DNA of 64,000 bases from Shinella zoogloeoides (GTDB lineage: Bacteria > Pseudomonadota > Alphaproteobacteria > Rhizobiales > Rhizobiaceae). Below, piece after piece: positions 35,908 to 45,521 of this stretch. Position 1 is the stretch's first letter, and each line of letters opens with the position of its first letter. The stretch covers positions 386,501 to 450,500 of the forward strand of contig NZ_CP132312.1 of the NCBI RefSeq assembly GCF_030733845.1, written 5' to 3'. The notes below the pieces were generated by a model. That model did not search any database. It saw only the letters and a program-made list of their open reading frames with translations, and had not been told where the DNA came from. The position numbers were made by a program, and so were the translations under genes.

Positions 35908-38115
35908 CTATTTGTATTCGATGATGCGCATGTCTCGCCCGGCCCAGCTGCGCCGGTAGTAGGTGAGCATTCCCAGGAGATTGGGCAGTTTCGACAAGGT
36001 CAGGAAAGCCGCCTGCTTGATCGCGAGGCTCCGGCCGAGGCCCTTCCGGTTGAGGTCGCGGGCCGTCTTGGTGAAGGAGAGTGCATAGGCCGAGAGGGCG
36101 AGGAGCGACAGCCACGGCGTCGTGAAATAGCCCAAAAGGAAGACCAGCGGCAGGATCGGGCCGTAGAGCCAGACACGCAGCCTTTCCCGCTGGAGATGCG
36201 GCGGGTGCATGTCGCCGAGCTGGGCGAAGCCGTGACCGTTGCGCACCGAGCGCTTCCACCACTGGCCGAACCGGCTCATGGCCGCATCGTGCAGCGTCAT
36301 GGAGACGGGCAGGCGTTGCAATCGCCAGCCGGCCTTGCCGAGCCGCAGGCAGAATTCGTCGTCCTCCGCCGCGATCACGGCCGGGTTGAAACCGCCGATG
36401 GCGGTGAACGCCTGCGTCCGCACCATCATGTCGCCCCCGCAGGTGGAAATCTCGCCGGCGGGCCGGTGCCACTCGACCTCGCACATGGCGTTGTAGACGC
36501 TCGCCTGCGGATACCGTTCCGAGCGCCAGCCGGTGACGAGGCCCAGTTGCGGGTTTTCGGCCAGGGCCGCCGCACCGGCCTTCAGCCATTCCGCCATCAC
36601 CACGCAGTCACCGTCGACGAACTGCACGAGATCGATCGGCCCGCCTGCAAGGAGGGCCTGAAAGCCTGCATTGCGCGCCTTTGCGGCGGAAAACGGGGCT
36701 GCCGGATCGAGTTCGACGACCGTGATGCCGAGATCGCGGGCAAAGGTGGTGCTGTCGTCGCTGGAGCCGCTGTCGACATAGACCACGCGCCGGCAGAGCG
36801 GCACCAGCGACGTGAGGCAGGCCTTCAGCCGCTCCCCTTCGTTCCGGCCGATCACCACGGCGCCCAGCGTCAGGTCTTCGGCGCGGTTCGTGTCCGGTAC
36901 GGGCTGTTCCACAAGTTCTGTCGTGGCGGCGCTCGCCTCGATAAGGCGCATCATCTTTGCCGCCTCGGTCACGCTGTTGAAGTCCTGCGCCACGCGCTTG
37001 CGCCCGTTCTCGCCCATGCGGCGCGCTTCGGCGCCGTCGGCGAAAACGCGCCGGATGGCGGCGGCGAGCGATGCGGCATCGCCCGGCGGCACCAGGGCGC
37101 CGGTCACGCCTTCCTGAACGAGCTCCGGAATGCCGGCGATCTGCGGGGCGATGACCGGCAGGCGTGCCGCCAGAGCCTCCATGAGCACGACCGGCAGCCC
37201 TTCGGCGAAGGAGGCGAGCACGAAGGCATCCGCCTCGGCCAGCGCGTCCGCCACCTCGTCCTGCGAGCGGTAGCCGAGAAACCGCACAGGCAGGCCCGCC
37301 GCCTGTGCCTCCAGTGCCTTGCGGTCCGGCCCGTCGCCGATCACCGTCAGGCGGAGGCCGTCGAGATCCGGGAGCCGGCGCATCGCCTCGAGCAGCACCG
37401 GCAGTCCCTTGACCGCCGCCAGGCGGCCGACGAACAGCAGCTCACGACCGGAAGTAGCCCTTGATCGTTCGTAGCGCGCGGGATCGACGCCGCAATGAAC
37501 GATATGCAGCTTGTCCCAGTGTTCCGAAGCCGAAAACAGCATGGCTTGCGACCGGCAGAATTCGGAAATGCAGGCCACGAAGCGGGCGCGTGCGATCTTC
37601 GCGTCAAGCCGCCAGTGATAGGGTTCGAAGAAGATGTCCGGTCCGTGCAGCGTGAAGGAGTAGGGAATGCAGGAAATCGCGCTCGCCAGCATGGCGACGG
37701 TGCAGCTCGATTTGGCGATATGGTTGTGCAGATGGGTGACGCCGTTCTTCGCCATCCACTCGGCCAGCACGACGGCTTCGGCGAAGTAGATCAGATTGTA
37801 GAGGCGGCCTTTCACGCCCTTGGGCGCTGTCTCCCAAGCCAGCCGCAGACCCTGGACATAGCGCAGCGGATGCTGCAGGGCGGCAAGATGCGCCTTGAGG
37901 AGCGTCAGGGGACGCGAAGTGGCTTCCAGCACATGGAAGGTGCCTTCGGCCTCGGCCTTCTGCTCCGGCCCGACCAGATGTTCGGGGCCCGTTCGGCGGA
38001 TGGAACAGGTGCGGATCGTGAGGCCGTGGTGGCGCAGGGCCGCCACCTCGCGCTGGATGAAGGTATCGGTGGCGCGGGGATATTCCCCGGTCAGGAAGGC
38101 GATGACGGCGGTCAT
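35908..38115 (-). CDS. Bifunctional glycosyltransferase: GT4 fused to GT2
   Basis: A 735-residue fusion. Residues 1-400 form a GT4 enzyme (FLTGEYPRATDTFIQREV at the N-terminus, LLFVGRLAAVKGLPVLLEA near 230, EX7E in AEGLPVVLMEAL). Residues about 420-735 form a GT2 enzyme (GAVVIGRNEGERLKACL, VYVDSGSSDDST, FVDGDCVV with the DxD) ending in hydrophobic membrane-associated segments. The ATG at 38115 overlaps the stop of the upstream epimerase gene (ATGA) and has GGAGG before it. One chain could add two consecutive sugars; both active sites look intact. Confidence 0.9.
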   Translation of the reverse strand: MTAVIAFLTGEYPRATDTFIQREVAALRHHGLTIRTCSIRRTGPEHLVGPEQKAEAEGTFHVLEATSRPLTLLKAHLAALQHPLRYVQGLRLAWETAPKGVKGRLYNLIYFAEAVVLAEWMAKNGVTHLHNHIAKSSCTVAMLASAISCIPYSFTLHGPDIFFEPYHWRLDAKIARARFVACISEFCRSQAMLFSASEHWDKLHIVHCGVDPARYERSRATSGRELLFVGRLAAVKGLPVLLEAMRRLPDLDGLRLTVIGDGPDRKALEAQAAGLPVRFLGYRSQDEVADALAEADAFVLASFAEGLPVVLMEALAARLPVIAPQIAGIPELVQEGVTGALVPPGDAASLAAAIRRVFADGAEARRMGENGRKRVAQDFNSVTEAAKMMRLIEASAATTELVEQPVPDTNRAEDLTLGAVVIGRNEGERLKACLTSLVPLCRRVVYVDSGSSDDSTTFARDLGITVVELDPAAPFSAAKARNAGFQALLAGGPIDLVQFVDGDCVVMAEWLKAGAAALAENPQLGLVTGWRSERYPQASVYNAMCEVEWHRPAGEISTCGGDMMVRTQAFTAIGGFNPAVIAAEDDEFCLRLGKAGWRLQRLPVSMTLHDAAMSRFGQWWKRSVRNGHGFAQLGDMHPPHLQRERLRVWLYGPILPLVFLLGYFTTPWLSLLALSAYALSFTKTARDLNRKGLGRSLAIKQAAFLTLSKLPNLLGMLTYYRRSWAGRDMRIIEYK

Positions 38116-39044
38116 GCGGGCTCCTCCATGGCGGCGTGCCAGTCGGCGGTGGAGAGGGGGCCGAGCCGCGCCTGCATGCGCCGGTTGGGATAGGTGAGGG
38201 GCTTCAGTCGGGCGGCGACCACCGGCCGCCGCAACAGGCCGGGGCCGCGGTCCCGCACGAGGCCTGCGAGAAAATAGGGCACGCTCCATCCGACCGGCAA
38301 ATGACGGCTGACGTCGCCGCGCGCCCTCAGCGCGGCGATATAGACCCCGCGCTCCGGTAACTGATCGTCGAGAACGTTGACGATCTCGATGCCGCGCGGG
38401 GCCTGTTCGGCACCCCGGACCAGCGCGGCGGCCGCCGTTCGCACATGGCAGAGCGGCAACTGTCCGCCGGCAGGGCCGATGACGAGCCGACCGAGGCGGA
38501 GGCCTAGATGGGCGTTCCAGAGCCGGCCCTGTCCGTAGAGAATGCCGATCCGTAAAATCCAGGCATTGGTCCCGGATTGCAGGACAAGGGTCTCCTGCGC
38601 CAGCTTCGCGCGGCAATAGGCGTCGCGCAGGTTTGGCCTCCGCTCGGTCCTGCAGGTTTCGTCAAGCGCATCGTGCGGCGGCAGTGCCGTGGCGTCGTAG
38701 ACCGAAAGCGAGCTTGCGAGAACGAAACGGCGGGGCTGCAGGGCAAGCAGGGCGCGGGTGGGCGCGAGCGTGCCCGCGCGCATTTGCGCATCGTCTCCCC
38801 GCATGCGGGCGGCAAGATGCAGCAGGCTGTCGGCTTCCGCGACAGCCTGCTGCACGGACCTTCCGGGTTTTGAAAGATCGGCCTCGACGACCCTGATCGC
38901 CGGATCGGCCGCCCATGCAAGTGGAACCTGGGATATGTGGCGAACGACGGCGCACACGCCATGGCCGCGCCGCCGGGCCTCGCTGACCGCCGCCTGCCCG
39001 AGAAAACCGGCCGCCCCGGTGATGCAGACCTTCAGACCGCCCAT
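38112..39044 (-). CDS. NAD-dependent epimerase/dehydratase (extended SDR)
   Basis: A 310-residue extended SDR with cofactor motif VCITGAAGFLGQAAV, SSLSVYDAT around the catalytic Ser, and YCRAK as the YxxxK pair. The ATG at 39044 follows GGAG and overlaps the end of the upstream Gfo/Idh/MocA gene by 13 bases. It is likely to modify a nucleotide-linked sugar for the EPS repeat. It forms a translationally coupled chain with the genes on both sides. Confidence 0.88.
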   Translation of the reverse strand: MGGLKVCITGAAGFLGQAAVSEARRRGHGVCAVVRHISQVPLAWAADPAIRVVEADLSKPGRSVQQAVAEADSLLHLAARMRGDDAQMRAGTLAPTRALLALQPRRFVLASSLSVYDATALPPHDALDETCRTERRPNLRDAYCRAKLAQETLVLQSGTNAWILRIGILYGQGRLWNAHLGLRLGRLVIGPAGGQLPLCHVRTAAAALVRGAEQAPRGIEIVNVLDDQLPERGVYIAALRARGDVSRHLPVGWSVPYFLAGLVRDRGPGLLRRPVVAARLKPLTYPNRRMQARLGPLSTADWHAAMEEPA

Positions 39045-40174
39045 GGCATCGGCTCCATCGGCGCGCAGCTCGTCTGCATCTTCTTCGCCCCGCCCCATTG
39101 GCCGGCCGACTGGATGGCAAGGGTGACCTCGTTGAGATGCAGGGCGAAGTCGGCGGTGAGGCGGCAGGGCCGCCCTTCGTGCAGCGCCGCCAGCATCTCG
39201 GCGGGCCCGAGTGCGAAATTCATCGAGGCCGCGCCGCGACGCCCGACTTTGGGATGGGTCGGGCCCTTCAGCCGCAGCCGCGAGCGAAACGGGCTCTCCA
39301 CCAGCCGCCGGCGCAGCGCGAAGCGGCGGCGAAAGCGGAGGGGAGCGGAATTGTCCCAGGCGCGGTCGAGTTCCAGCACGCCCTTGTCGGTGAAGACCCT
39401 GATCCGGTGGTCGTGGCTCGCCGTGATAGAGCAGGTCAGCCGCGCGACGATGCCGTCCTTGAAAAAGAGCGTCGCCGTCGAGAAATCGGGGGCGCAATCG
39501 CTCACGCCCCGCTTGTCCGGCTGGGTGGTAGCCGAAGCGGCCGTGACGCTCTCGACCGGCCCGAAGAACGCGATGAGCCAGCTGAGATAGTAACCCGCAT
39601 GTTCCAGCGTGCAGCCCGTCCTGAATTCATCCTGATAGTGCCAGGGCGCGCCGCTTTCGCTGTGCCACTTCTCAAGCGGGGCCTGGGGAATGAAGCCGTC
39701 GTCCAGCTCGGCATAGATGAGGCGCGGCTGGCCGGCGAGATCGTGGCGCAGGGCGTGGCCGAGGGTTTGCGCCGCTTCGCCCAGCACGGAGCAGGGGGCG
39801 GAAGCGAGCATGAGCCGCTTCTTTTCGGCAAGCGCATGGAGCGCTTCTGCCTCCGGCATGGCCATTGCCAGCGGCTTCTCCGACCAGCAGGCGAACCCGG
39901 CTTCGAGAATGGCGCGGTTCACCGCATAATGCTCGGCGGGGTTCGTGAGATTGAGGAAAACGGTCTTTTCGTCTGCCGCGGCAAAGGCATCTTCGAGTGT
40001 TGCGAAGGGCGGGATGTTCCATTGCCGACAGAAGGCGGCCAACCGCTCCGGCTGCCGGTCATAGGCGCCGAGCGGAACGATGTCCGGAAAACTTGCGAAC
40101 GAGCGCATGTAGAGGTCGGCGACGAAGCCGCAGCCGGTCAACATGACAGATTTGCGCGCCCGCCCGTTCTGCAT
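39032..40174 (-). CDS. Gfo/Idh/MocA-family oxidoreductase
   Basis: A 380-residue NAD(P)-dependent sugar dehydrogenase-like protein: N-terminal Rossmann motif VMLTGCGFVADLYM, SEKPLAMAMPEAEAL with the conserved EKP lysine near residue 98, and the C-terminal GFO_IDH_MocA_C domain. The ATG at 40174 is chosen; a start 21 codons upstream is possible but lacks a better ribosome site. It is the first gene of the leftward sugar-modifying run (39032 to 33806) that also holds two epimerases and the GT4-GT2 fusion. Its exact sugar is unknown. Confidence 0.87.
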   Translation of the reverse strand: MQNGRARKSVMLTGCGFVADLYMRSFASFPDIVPLGAYDRQPERLAAFCRQWNIPPFATLEDAFAAADEKTVFLNLTNPAEHYAVNRAILEAGFACWSEKPLAMAMPEAEALHALAEKKRLMLASAPCSVLGEAAQTLGHALRHDLAGQPRLIYAELDDGFIPQAPLEKWHSESGAPWHYQDEFRTGCTLEHAGYYLSWLIAFFGPVESVTAASATTQPDKRGVSDCAPDFSTATLFFKDGIVARLTCSITASHDHRIRVFTDKGVLELDRAWDNSAPLRFRRRFALRRRLVESPFRSRLRLKGPTHPKVGRRGAASMNFALGPAEMLAALHEGRPCRLTADFALHLNEVTLAIQSAGQWGGAKKMQTSCAPMEPMPWAV

Positions 40175-40387
40175 GAACCCCACTCTTGTGACCCCTGCGG
40201 AACCGATGATCGGGATGATGGCGTGGGGCCGACGCACCTGCTGAACGCTGCCCCAGACCAGTAGCCCCGTCTCGGTTCTCGATTAAATGATGTATACCAA
40301 AACGCCGTGACGGCGGGGGGCTGCACAAAAGGGTAAGGCGGCCGTGCCGGGCTCCCTCAAAGGTGGATGCCTACCCGCGGCGGAGCC

Positions 40388-40645
40388 TTACCGACGGGCG
40401 GACCACCAGCGCCGCACCATTGCGCCGAGAAGGTAGCTGACATTCAGGATGACGAGGTAGAGGGCGGAAAGCATGAGCTTTTCCATGTCGAGATCGTCGG
40501 CGAGGGCCCAGAGGCCTGCTGCTATCGCAAGGAATGTAGCGGAAACCGGAACGAGCGCGATCGGCGCAAAATAGAAGCCAGTCAACATGCCAACGAGGAA
40601 GGCGAGGAACATCGTGTTAGCCGGTAGAGTTGCTGACTTTGGCAC
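40388..40645 (-). CDS. Small membrane protein of unknown function
   Basis: About 85 residues from a GTG at 40645 that follows GAGG with 8-base spacing; ATGs at 40684 and 40612 are alternatives. Three hydrophobic stretches are visible (MFLAFLVGMLTGFYFAP, SATFLAIAAGLWAL, LMLSALYLVILNVSYLLGAM), ending RRWWSARR. I do not recognise a family. In size and layout it recalls the small ExoX-type inhibitors encoded in rhizobial EPS loci, but no residue-level match can be claimed. It lies just downstream of the initiating sugar transferase gene on the same strand. Confidence 0.6.
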   Translation of the reverse strand: MPKSATLPANTMFLAFLVGMLTGFYFAPIALVPVSATFLAIAAGLWALADDLDMEKLMLSALYLVILNVSYLLGAMVRRWWSARR

Positions 40646-40791
40646 GTGCCGTACCTCTATCTCTATAGGCCGTTTGGTTAACATAGGGTTATGAAATACG
40701 TCGCCTGCGTCGAGCATCGGGGAACCGCCATCATTCGGCAGCCTGCATGGATGATCTTGCGAAGGCCGCAGGGCCGGGTTTCGGAGGAGTG

Positions 40792-42231
40792 TCAGTAGAC
40801 CTTGCTGATGTCCTGGATGCAGACGACCGTGCGACAGATGATCTTCACGTCCAGCCAGAACGACCAGTTGTTGATGTACCAGAGGTCATGGTTGATGCGC
40901 TGCTCCATCCGGTCGACCGTCGGCGTCTCGCCGCGGCATCCGTTCACCTGGGCCCAGCCGGTGAGGCCCGGCTTCACATGCCGGCGGAAGGCGTATTGCT
41001 CGATCAGGCTGCTGTAGAGATCGTCATGGGCAAGGGCATGCGGGCGAGGACCGACCACGGACATGTCGCCGCGCAGCACGTTCCAGAGCTGCGGCAGTTC
41101 GTCGATGCTGGTCGAGCGGATGAACCGGCCGATCCGGGTCACGCGCTTGTCGTTCCTCGTTACCTGCTGCACCTCGCTGCCGTCTTCCATCACGGTCATG
41201 CTGCGGAATTTCAGGATGCGGAAAGGACGGTTGCCGTGTCCGTTACGGGACTGGACGAACAGGACCGGCCCGCGGCTCTCGATCTTGACCGCCAGCGCCA
41301 CGATGAGAAGCATCGGGCAAAGGGCGATCAGGGACACCAGCGCGAAGGCGATGTCGAAGCTCCTCTTCAGGCAGCGTTCGAGGAATGTCAGCGGCGGGCG
41401 CTGCGTCTGGAAGGCCGCCATGCCGCCGATACGCTCACAGCCGTAGCACACGATGCCGCCGAGAATGCCGTCGAAGACCACGTTGACGGGAAGGCTCGAG
41501 CGCCGGAGCGCCGTCAGGCAGGATTCCAACGCCGTGCTGTCGGCCTCGCTCCAGACGATCAGGATCTCGTCGATGTCGCCCGAGCCGACGCTCCGGAGAA
41601 TCTCGCCGGGAACAGGGTTTGCCGCATCCTCATCTGAAAGACGAATGATCTGCGTGATCGCCAGTCCGCTCTCCGCAGCCTTCTTCTCCAGACCATCGAC
41701 GGAAAAATCGCTGCGGCAGACCAGCAGCACCTGCTTCATCAGGAACGTGCCGTGGGCGATCGCATGCGGCAGGCGGTAGTGCCAGAGATAGCGGATGCAC
41801 ACGAGACCCGCCAGCGCCCCGGATGCGCCGAACAGCGTGGCGCCGCGCGAAAAAGTCGCGCCGAGTTTCAGGAAGAAGAGGACGGTGAACAGGAAAGCCA
41901 GCGTGCCGGTGAAGAGCACGCAGATGCTGAAGATCTGCTGTCCCGGCACGATCAGCTTTTCGGGCTGATAGGCCTGCGCGCAGCTCATGGCGAGGACAAA
42001 GATGGTGGCGACCACCAGTCCGATCCCGACATGCAGCGACCAGTCTTCATAGATGCCGAAGGCAAGGTATTCGTAGGTGAAGTAACCGAGCGTGCTGGCG
42101 CCGAATAGCCATATGAAATCAACCGCGGCGGCGATGTAGGCAATAGCCTCGTAGCTCAGCGCGCGCCGTGCGCGCAGCTGTCGGAGCGACGAATAGGGAA
42201 GCCCTGCTACAGGGTCGATATGCATAACCAT
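40792..42231 (-). CDS. Undecaprenyl-phosphate sugar phosphotransferase (WbaP/ExoY/WcaJ family)
   Basis: A 479-residue polyprenyl glycosylphosphotransferase that starts the repeat unit by moving a sugar-1-phosphate to undecaprenyl phosphate. There are four or five N-terminal membrane segments (residues 30-150), a central Rossmann-like domain, then the catalytic bacterial sugar transferase domain from about 285: LKFRSMTVMEDGSE, STSIDELPQLWNVLRGDMS, VGPRPHA, and KPGLTGWAQVNGCRGET. All family blocks are intact. Sugar specificity (glucose or galactose are usual) cannot be decided here. Confidence 0.93.
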   Translation of the reverse strand: MVMHIDPVAGLPYSSLRQLRARRALSYEAIAYIAAAVDFIWLFGASTLGYFTYEYLAFGIYEDWSLHVGIGLVVATIFVLAMSCAQAYQPEKLIVPGQQIFSICVLFTGTLAFLFTVLFFLKLGATFSRGATLFGASGALAGLVCIRYLWHYRLPHAIAHGTFLMKQVLLVCRSDFSVDGLEKKAAESGLAITQIIRLSDEDAANPVPGEILRSVGSGDIDEILIVWSEADSTALESCLTALRRSSLPVNVVFDGILGGIVCYGCERIGGMAAFQTQRPPLTFLERCLKRSFDIAFALVSLIALCPMLLIVALAVKIESRGPVLFVQSRNGHGNRPFRILKFRSMTVMEDGSEVQQVTRNDKRVTRIGRFIRSTSIDELPQLWNVLRGDMSVVGPRPHALAHDDLYSSLIEQYAFRRHVKPGLTGWAQVNGCRGETPTVDRMEQRINHDLWYINNWSFWLDVKIICRTVVCIQDISKVY

Positions 42232-42613
42232 TTATTAACCCCCACACTCGAAGCCAAGATTATCATGGGCTCTGGAGGGCCAACAACGCGGCGAGCGCTA
42301 CGCCTTAAGGGGCGACGTTTACCTTGCTGGGAAGCACGAGGCGCTCAGCCTCTACGGAGGCGGAGGGCAGGATCAGGCTTTCGGTGGATGGCAGGATGCC
42401 GCGCAATATCAAAAGGAGAAGAAGCGCCCCACGGCCTGCAGGAAATTGCTACTTCCGAGGTAGCTGCGCCGAAGGAAACCACCGTCAAGAGAGCTATGCG
42501 CCGGTGTTTGAGGGCGCGCGCGGCGGCTATGTGCGGTCTATTCCCGTTCCACCGGGCACTTGTCGAGAAGGCGCGGCGCCCGCTCCACAGGGGAGTGGAC
42601 GATAACCGGCCTC
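42232..42613. other. Intergenic region upstream of the sugar transferase gene
   Basis: About 380 bases between the sugar transferase start and the stop of the next leftward glycosyltransferase gene. Short open frames here have no ribosome site and no recognisable product. It presumably holds the promoter of the sugar transferase gene; no clear operator or terminator was found. Confidence 0.4.
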
Positions 42614-43813
42614 TCAGCGGCCATCGTGCCGCGCGCGGTCCGTCCTGATCCAGCCGTCCCGAACCCGGCCCAGCATGAGACGTGGATAGAGGCCTATTTT
42701 CCCGAAGACATAGGCCGGAATGGACAGCAGCGAACGGGCGGGCAGCGTCTTGCGGCCGAATGCCGACCAGGCAAGCGCCGTTGCGCCGAGAAGCAGGGCC
42801 AGGTTGAAGGCGGCGATCGCCAGCGGCGCCAGCGAAAAGCCCATCATCGCCAGTCCGGCTGTGGCAAGCAGCACGGCGGCGAGAAGCAGGGCGAGAAGCG
42901 ATAGCGGCGGCACGATCACATCGAGCAGCATGGCGAAATAGTTTGGCTTTCGGTAGGTGGTCCCATCCAGCAGGGCCATGAGCGCGAAGCGCCCCATGCC
43001 GAGATGTCCGGCCTCCCAGCGCTGCCGCTGGGTTTGCGTTCCCTTCAGCGACGCCGGAAACTGGCTGGTGATCTGAGCATCGTCGCAAAAGCGCGGTGCA
43101 TGGCCTGCGCGGGCCAGATCGAGCCCGAGCTTCATGTCTTCGACCAGATGCGCATTGGCAAGCCGGGCCTTGGCGAGCACCGCCCAGGGAAAGGCCATGC
43201 CCGACCCGGTGAGCTGGCAAGGCAAACCGAGCGCCTTCAGCCCCAGTGGCCTTACCCGGTTCTTGACGAGGAAGGCGAAGGCTGCGACCGCCTGCCGGAC
43301 CGAAGCCCCGGGAGGGGCCGTCAGCAGGTAACGGGCCTGAATGGGTCGACCGTAAGCCAGCGCCGCGCGTGCCAATATGTCGATTGCATCCGGGCCGACG
43401 CGGCAATCGGCATCGATCAGGATGACCACCGGCGGCGGCGCTTCGGCCAAGGCGCTAATTCCGGCCGCGAGCGCATAGCCCTTGCCGCGATGCACCAGGT
43501 CCTGCCGCTCGATGACCCGCGCCCCGGCGCCGCGCGCCAGCACCGCCGTGCGGTCGTCGCAGTTGTCGGCGACGACGACCAGCCGGTCTTCGGCGCGCAG
43601 TTGCGGCCGGATGCTCGCCAGCGTCCGGCATATCTCGCTCTCCTCGTTATGGGCAGGCACGACCACGGCCACGGCAGGGCGGTCGCCCGCTCTCGGGGCA
43701 GGCCTGCGGGGAAGGGCAACCGCCGCGGTACATTCGGCGGCGTAGACCATTGTCGGAACGGACAGGGACGCCGACAGGAAAACGGCGACGGTGTTGAGGA
43801 GAGCATCCAGCAT
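42614..43813 (-). CDS. Processive-type glycosyltransferase family 2 membrane protein
   Basis: A 399-residue enzyme with an N-terminal TM segment, a GT2 domain and three or four C-terminal TM segments (about 295-375). It shows VAVVVPAHNEESEI, VVADNCDDRT, the DxD-type LIDADCR, TGSGMAFPW, and QRQRW, the (Q/R)xxRW motif seen in processive or membrane-embedded GT2 enzymes. The ATG at 43813 follows GGGGG; a farther upstream start is unlikely. It probably adds a beta-linked sugar of the repeat. Divergent from the WecG-like gene. Confidence 0.88.
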   Translation of the reverse strand: MLDALLNTVAVFLSASLSVPTMVYAAECTAAVALPRRPAPRAGDRPAVAVVVPAHNEESEICRTLASIRPQLRAEDRLVVVADNCDDRTAVLARGAGARVIERQDLVHRGKGYALAAGISALAEAPPPVVILIDADCRVGPDAIDILARAALAYGRPIQARYLLTAPPGASVRQAVAAFAFLVKNRVRPLGLKALGLPCQLTGSGMAFPWAVLAKARLANAHLVEDMKLGLDLARAGHAPRFCDDAQITSQFPASLKGTQTQRQRWEAGHLGMGRFALMALLDGTTYRKPNYFAMLLDVIVPPLSLLALLLAAVLLATAGLAMMGFSLAPLAIAAFNLALLLGATALAWSAFGRKTLPARSLLSIPAYVFGKIGLYPRLMLGRVRDGWIRTDRARHDGR

Positions 43814-44060
43814 ACGAACCCCCGGCCCGCATGGTTCTGCGGGTTCCACGAAGGAGAGTGTAAGAGGATGCGAAAATACCCCTCAATGCTCCCGGCTAAG
43901 ACCTTCGGGTGAAGCGAAGCTAGTGCTTTCTTGTCGGTGACGGTGCGTGTTGCGCCTTGCTCACCCGTTTTGATGCGGCCCGGGAGAATTGAGCCGGCCA
44001 CCCCGAAAGTTAGACTTTTATCGAACGCGGCGGCGGGCCGCAGGTCGGGGAGTCTGGTTG

Positions 44061-44855
44061 ATGGCAATCGTAGAGACGCATCCGCATGCCATGGCGTTTT
44101 CCGGTAAACGGGAGCGCATCTCGTTCCTCGGCGCGCCCTTCGATCCGCTCACGTCCGAAACCGTCGTGGATCTCCTCAAGGCCTCGGGCCCGGGCGTCCG
44201 CTTCCGCTACGTGGTGACACCCAATGTCGATCATGTCGTGCGGCTGAACAAGGATCGCACACTGGGCCGATACTATGACAAGGCCTGGCTGTCCCTGTGC
44301 GACAGCCGGCCGATCGCGGCGCTCGGCCGCCTCGTTTCCGTCCGGCTGCCGCTGGTGACGGGGTCCGACCTGACCGCTACCCTGTTCAGGTCAGTGATCG
44401 AGAGCGGCGACGTCATCAGCGTCATCGCCCCCAATCAGGCCCTGATGCGGGCATTGGAACGGACCTATCCCGGCATCCGGTTCCGCTCTTTCGTGCCGCC
44501 TTCGGGCGTCCTCACCAATGAGCAGGCGTTGCGCGATTGCGTGGAGTTCGTCGCCGGCGACGAGGCGCGATTCATCTTCATCTGCATCGGTTCGCCGCAA
44601 TCGGAGAAGATCGCTTCCGCGCTCGCCTTGCGGCCGGATGCGAGCGGAACGGCCTTCTGCGTCGGCGCCGCACTGGAATTCCTGGTGGGATCGAAGAGAC
44701 GCGCGCCGCTCTGGATGCGGCGGGTGGGGCTTGAATGGATGCACCGGCTCCTGTCCGATCCCGCGCGCCTCTGGCACCGCTATGCGTCCTCGGTATTGCC
44801 GCTGCTTATGCTGTTCACGGGCGAACTCGTCGGGCGGCCGAAACGGCCGGGATAG
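44061..44855 (+). CDS. WecG/TagA/CpsF-family glycosyltransferase
   Basis: A 264-residue GT26-type enzyme. Motifs: VTPNVDHVVRL with the catalytic-type Asp near residue 60, ICIGSPQSEKIA near 176, and the C-terminal WMRRVGLEWMHRLLSDPARL signature. The ATG at 44061 follows GGGGAG. Family members add N-acetylmannosaminuronic acid, N-acetylmannosamine or glucose to a lipid-linked sugar, commonly the second sugar of the repeat. It is convergent with the phosphopantetheinyl transferase gene (14 bases between stops). Confidence 0.92.
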   Translation: MAIVETHPHAMAFSGKRERISFLGAPFDPLTSETVVDLLKASGPGVRFRYVVTPNVDHVVRLNKDRTLGRYYDKAWLSLCDSRPIAALGRLVSVRLPLVTGSDLTATLFRSVIESGDVISVIAPNQALMRALERTYPGIRFRSFVPPSGVLTNEQALRDCVEFVAGDEARFIFICIGSPQSEKIASALALRPDASGTAFCVGAALEFLVGSKRRAPLWMRRVGLEWMHRLLSDPARLWHRYASSVLPLLMLFTGELVGRPKRPG

Positions 44856-44869
44856 GCCGGAAGCGCTGT

Positions 44870-45520
44870 TCAGGCGATCGACATCGCCGACACGATGTGG
44901 GCGCTCCGTAGGCGAATGCGGCCGGCCAGGCGGTCGCCGCGCCTGAAGGGCGGTACATCTCTCAGGAAATGTGCCGTGAAGCGCTCCTCGCCGAGATCCA
45001 TATCGACCGCGAGATCCTGGAAATCGAGCAGGGCGCCGCTGAGCGCATACTGGCATTTGTAGGCGCATTCCTTCGCGCTGAAGAGCGCCTTCAGCAGCAG
45101 GCCGCGGTGGTGGGAGGGTTGCCCGGCCAGCCAGGCGCGTTCCTGCGGCGTGCAGATTTCCTCGGCAAAGTCTTCGTCCAGCGGCTCGGCCTCCTCGATA
45201 TCGAGGCCAAGCGCAAGGAAACCGTCGGATCGCAGGGCCGCCGCCGCCGCGCAATGGGAACGGCTGTGGCTGATGCTGCCGACAAGGCCGTCCGGCCAGA
45301 GGGGTGCCCGGTCTCTGCCCATCGGCAGCGGCATCGGCGGCCGGCCGAGTTGCCCGATGGCATCGCGCGCACAGGCCCGGCCCGTTGCGAATTCATGGCG
45401 ACGGCGCGCGATGGCGCCCGCCATGGCGATCTCTTCTTCCGGAAACGGCGTTCCCTCCACGGCGGCGATCTCACGCTCGTCCGTGCGGATTGCCGCGGAG
45501 AACATACCCTTTAGCAGCAT
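44870..45520 (-). CDS. 4'-phosphopantetheinyl transferase (Sfp/EntD type)
   Basis: A 216-residue enzyme that arms carrier proteins with the phosphopantetheine arm of coenzyme A. Visible motifs: VGSISHSRSHCAAA, LGLDIEEAEPLDEDF with the metal-binding Asp-x-Glu, and LFSAKECAYKCQ, the KExxxK block. The ATG at 45520 lies one base after the NRPS stop, so it is translated with the NRPS. Its partners are clearly the carrier domains of the NRPS (Ser1470) and the PKS (Ser1811). Confidence 0.92.
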   Translation of the reverse strand: MLLKGMFSAAIRTDEREIAAVEGTPFPEEEIAMAGAIARRRHEFATGRACARDAIGQLGRPPMPLPMGRDRAPLWPDGLVGSISHSRSHCAAAAALRSDGFLALGLDIEEAEPLDEDFAEEICTPQERAWLAGQPSHHRGLLLKALFSAKECAYKCQYALSGALLDFQDLAVDMDLGEERFTAHFLRDVPPFRRGDRLAGRIRLRSAHIVSAMSIA

Positions 45521-45521
45521 G

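Noticed and set aside
35900..36589. Upstream extension of the Gfo-epimerase frame by about 230 codons
   Set aside because: The extension lies within the GT2 half of the neighbouring fusion in another frame and has no domain. The ATG at 35899 with AGGAA gives the normal Gfo/Idh/MocA N-terminus.
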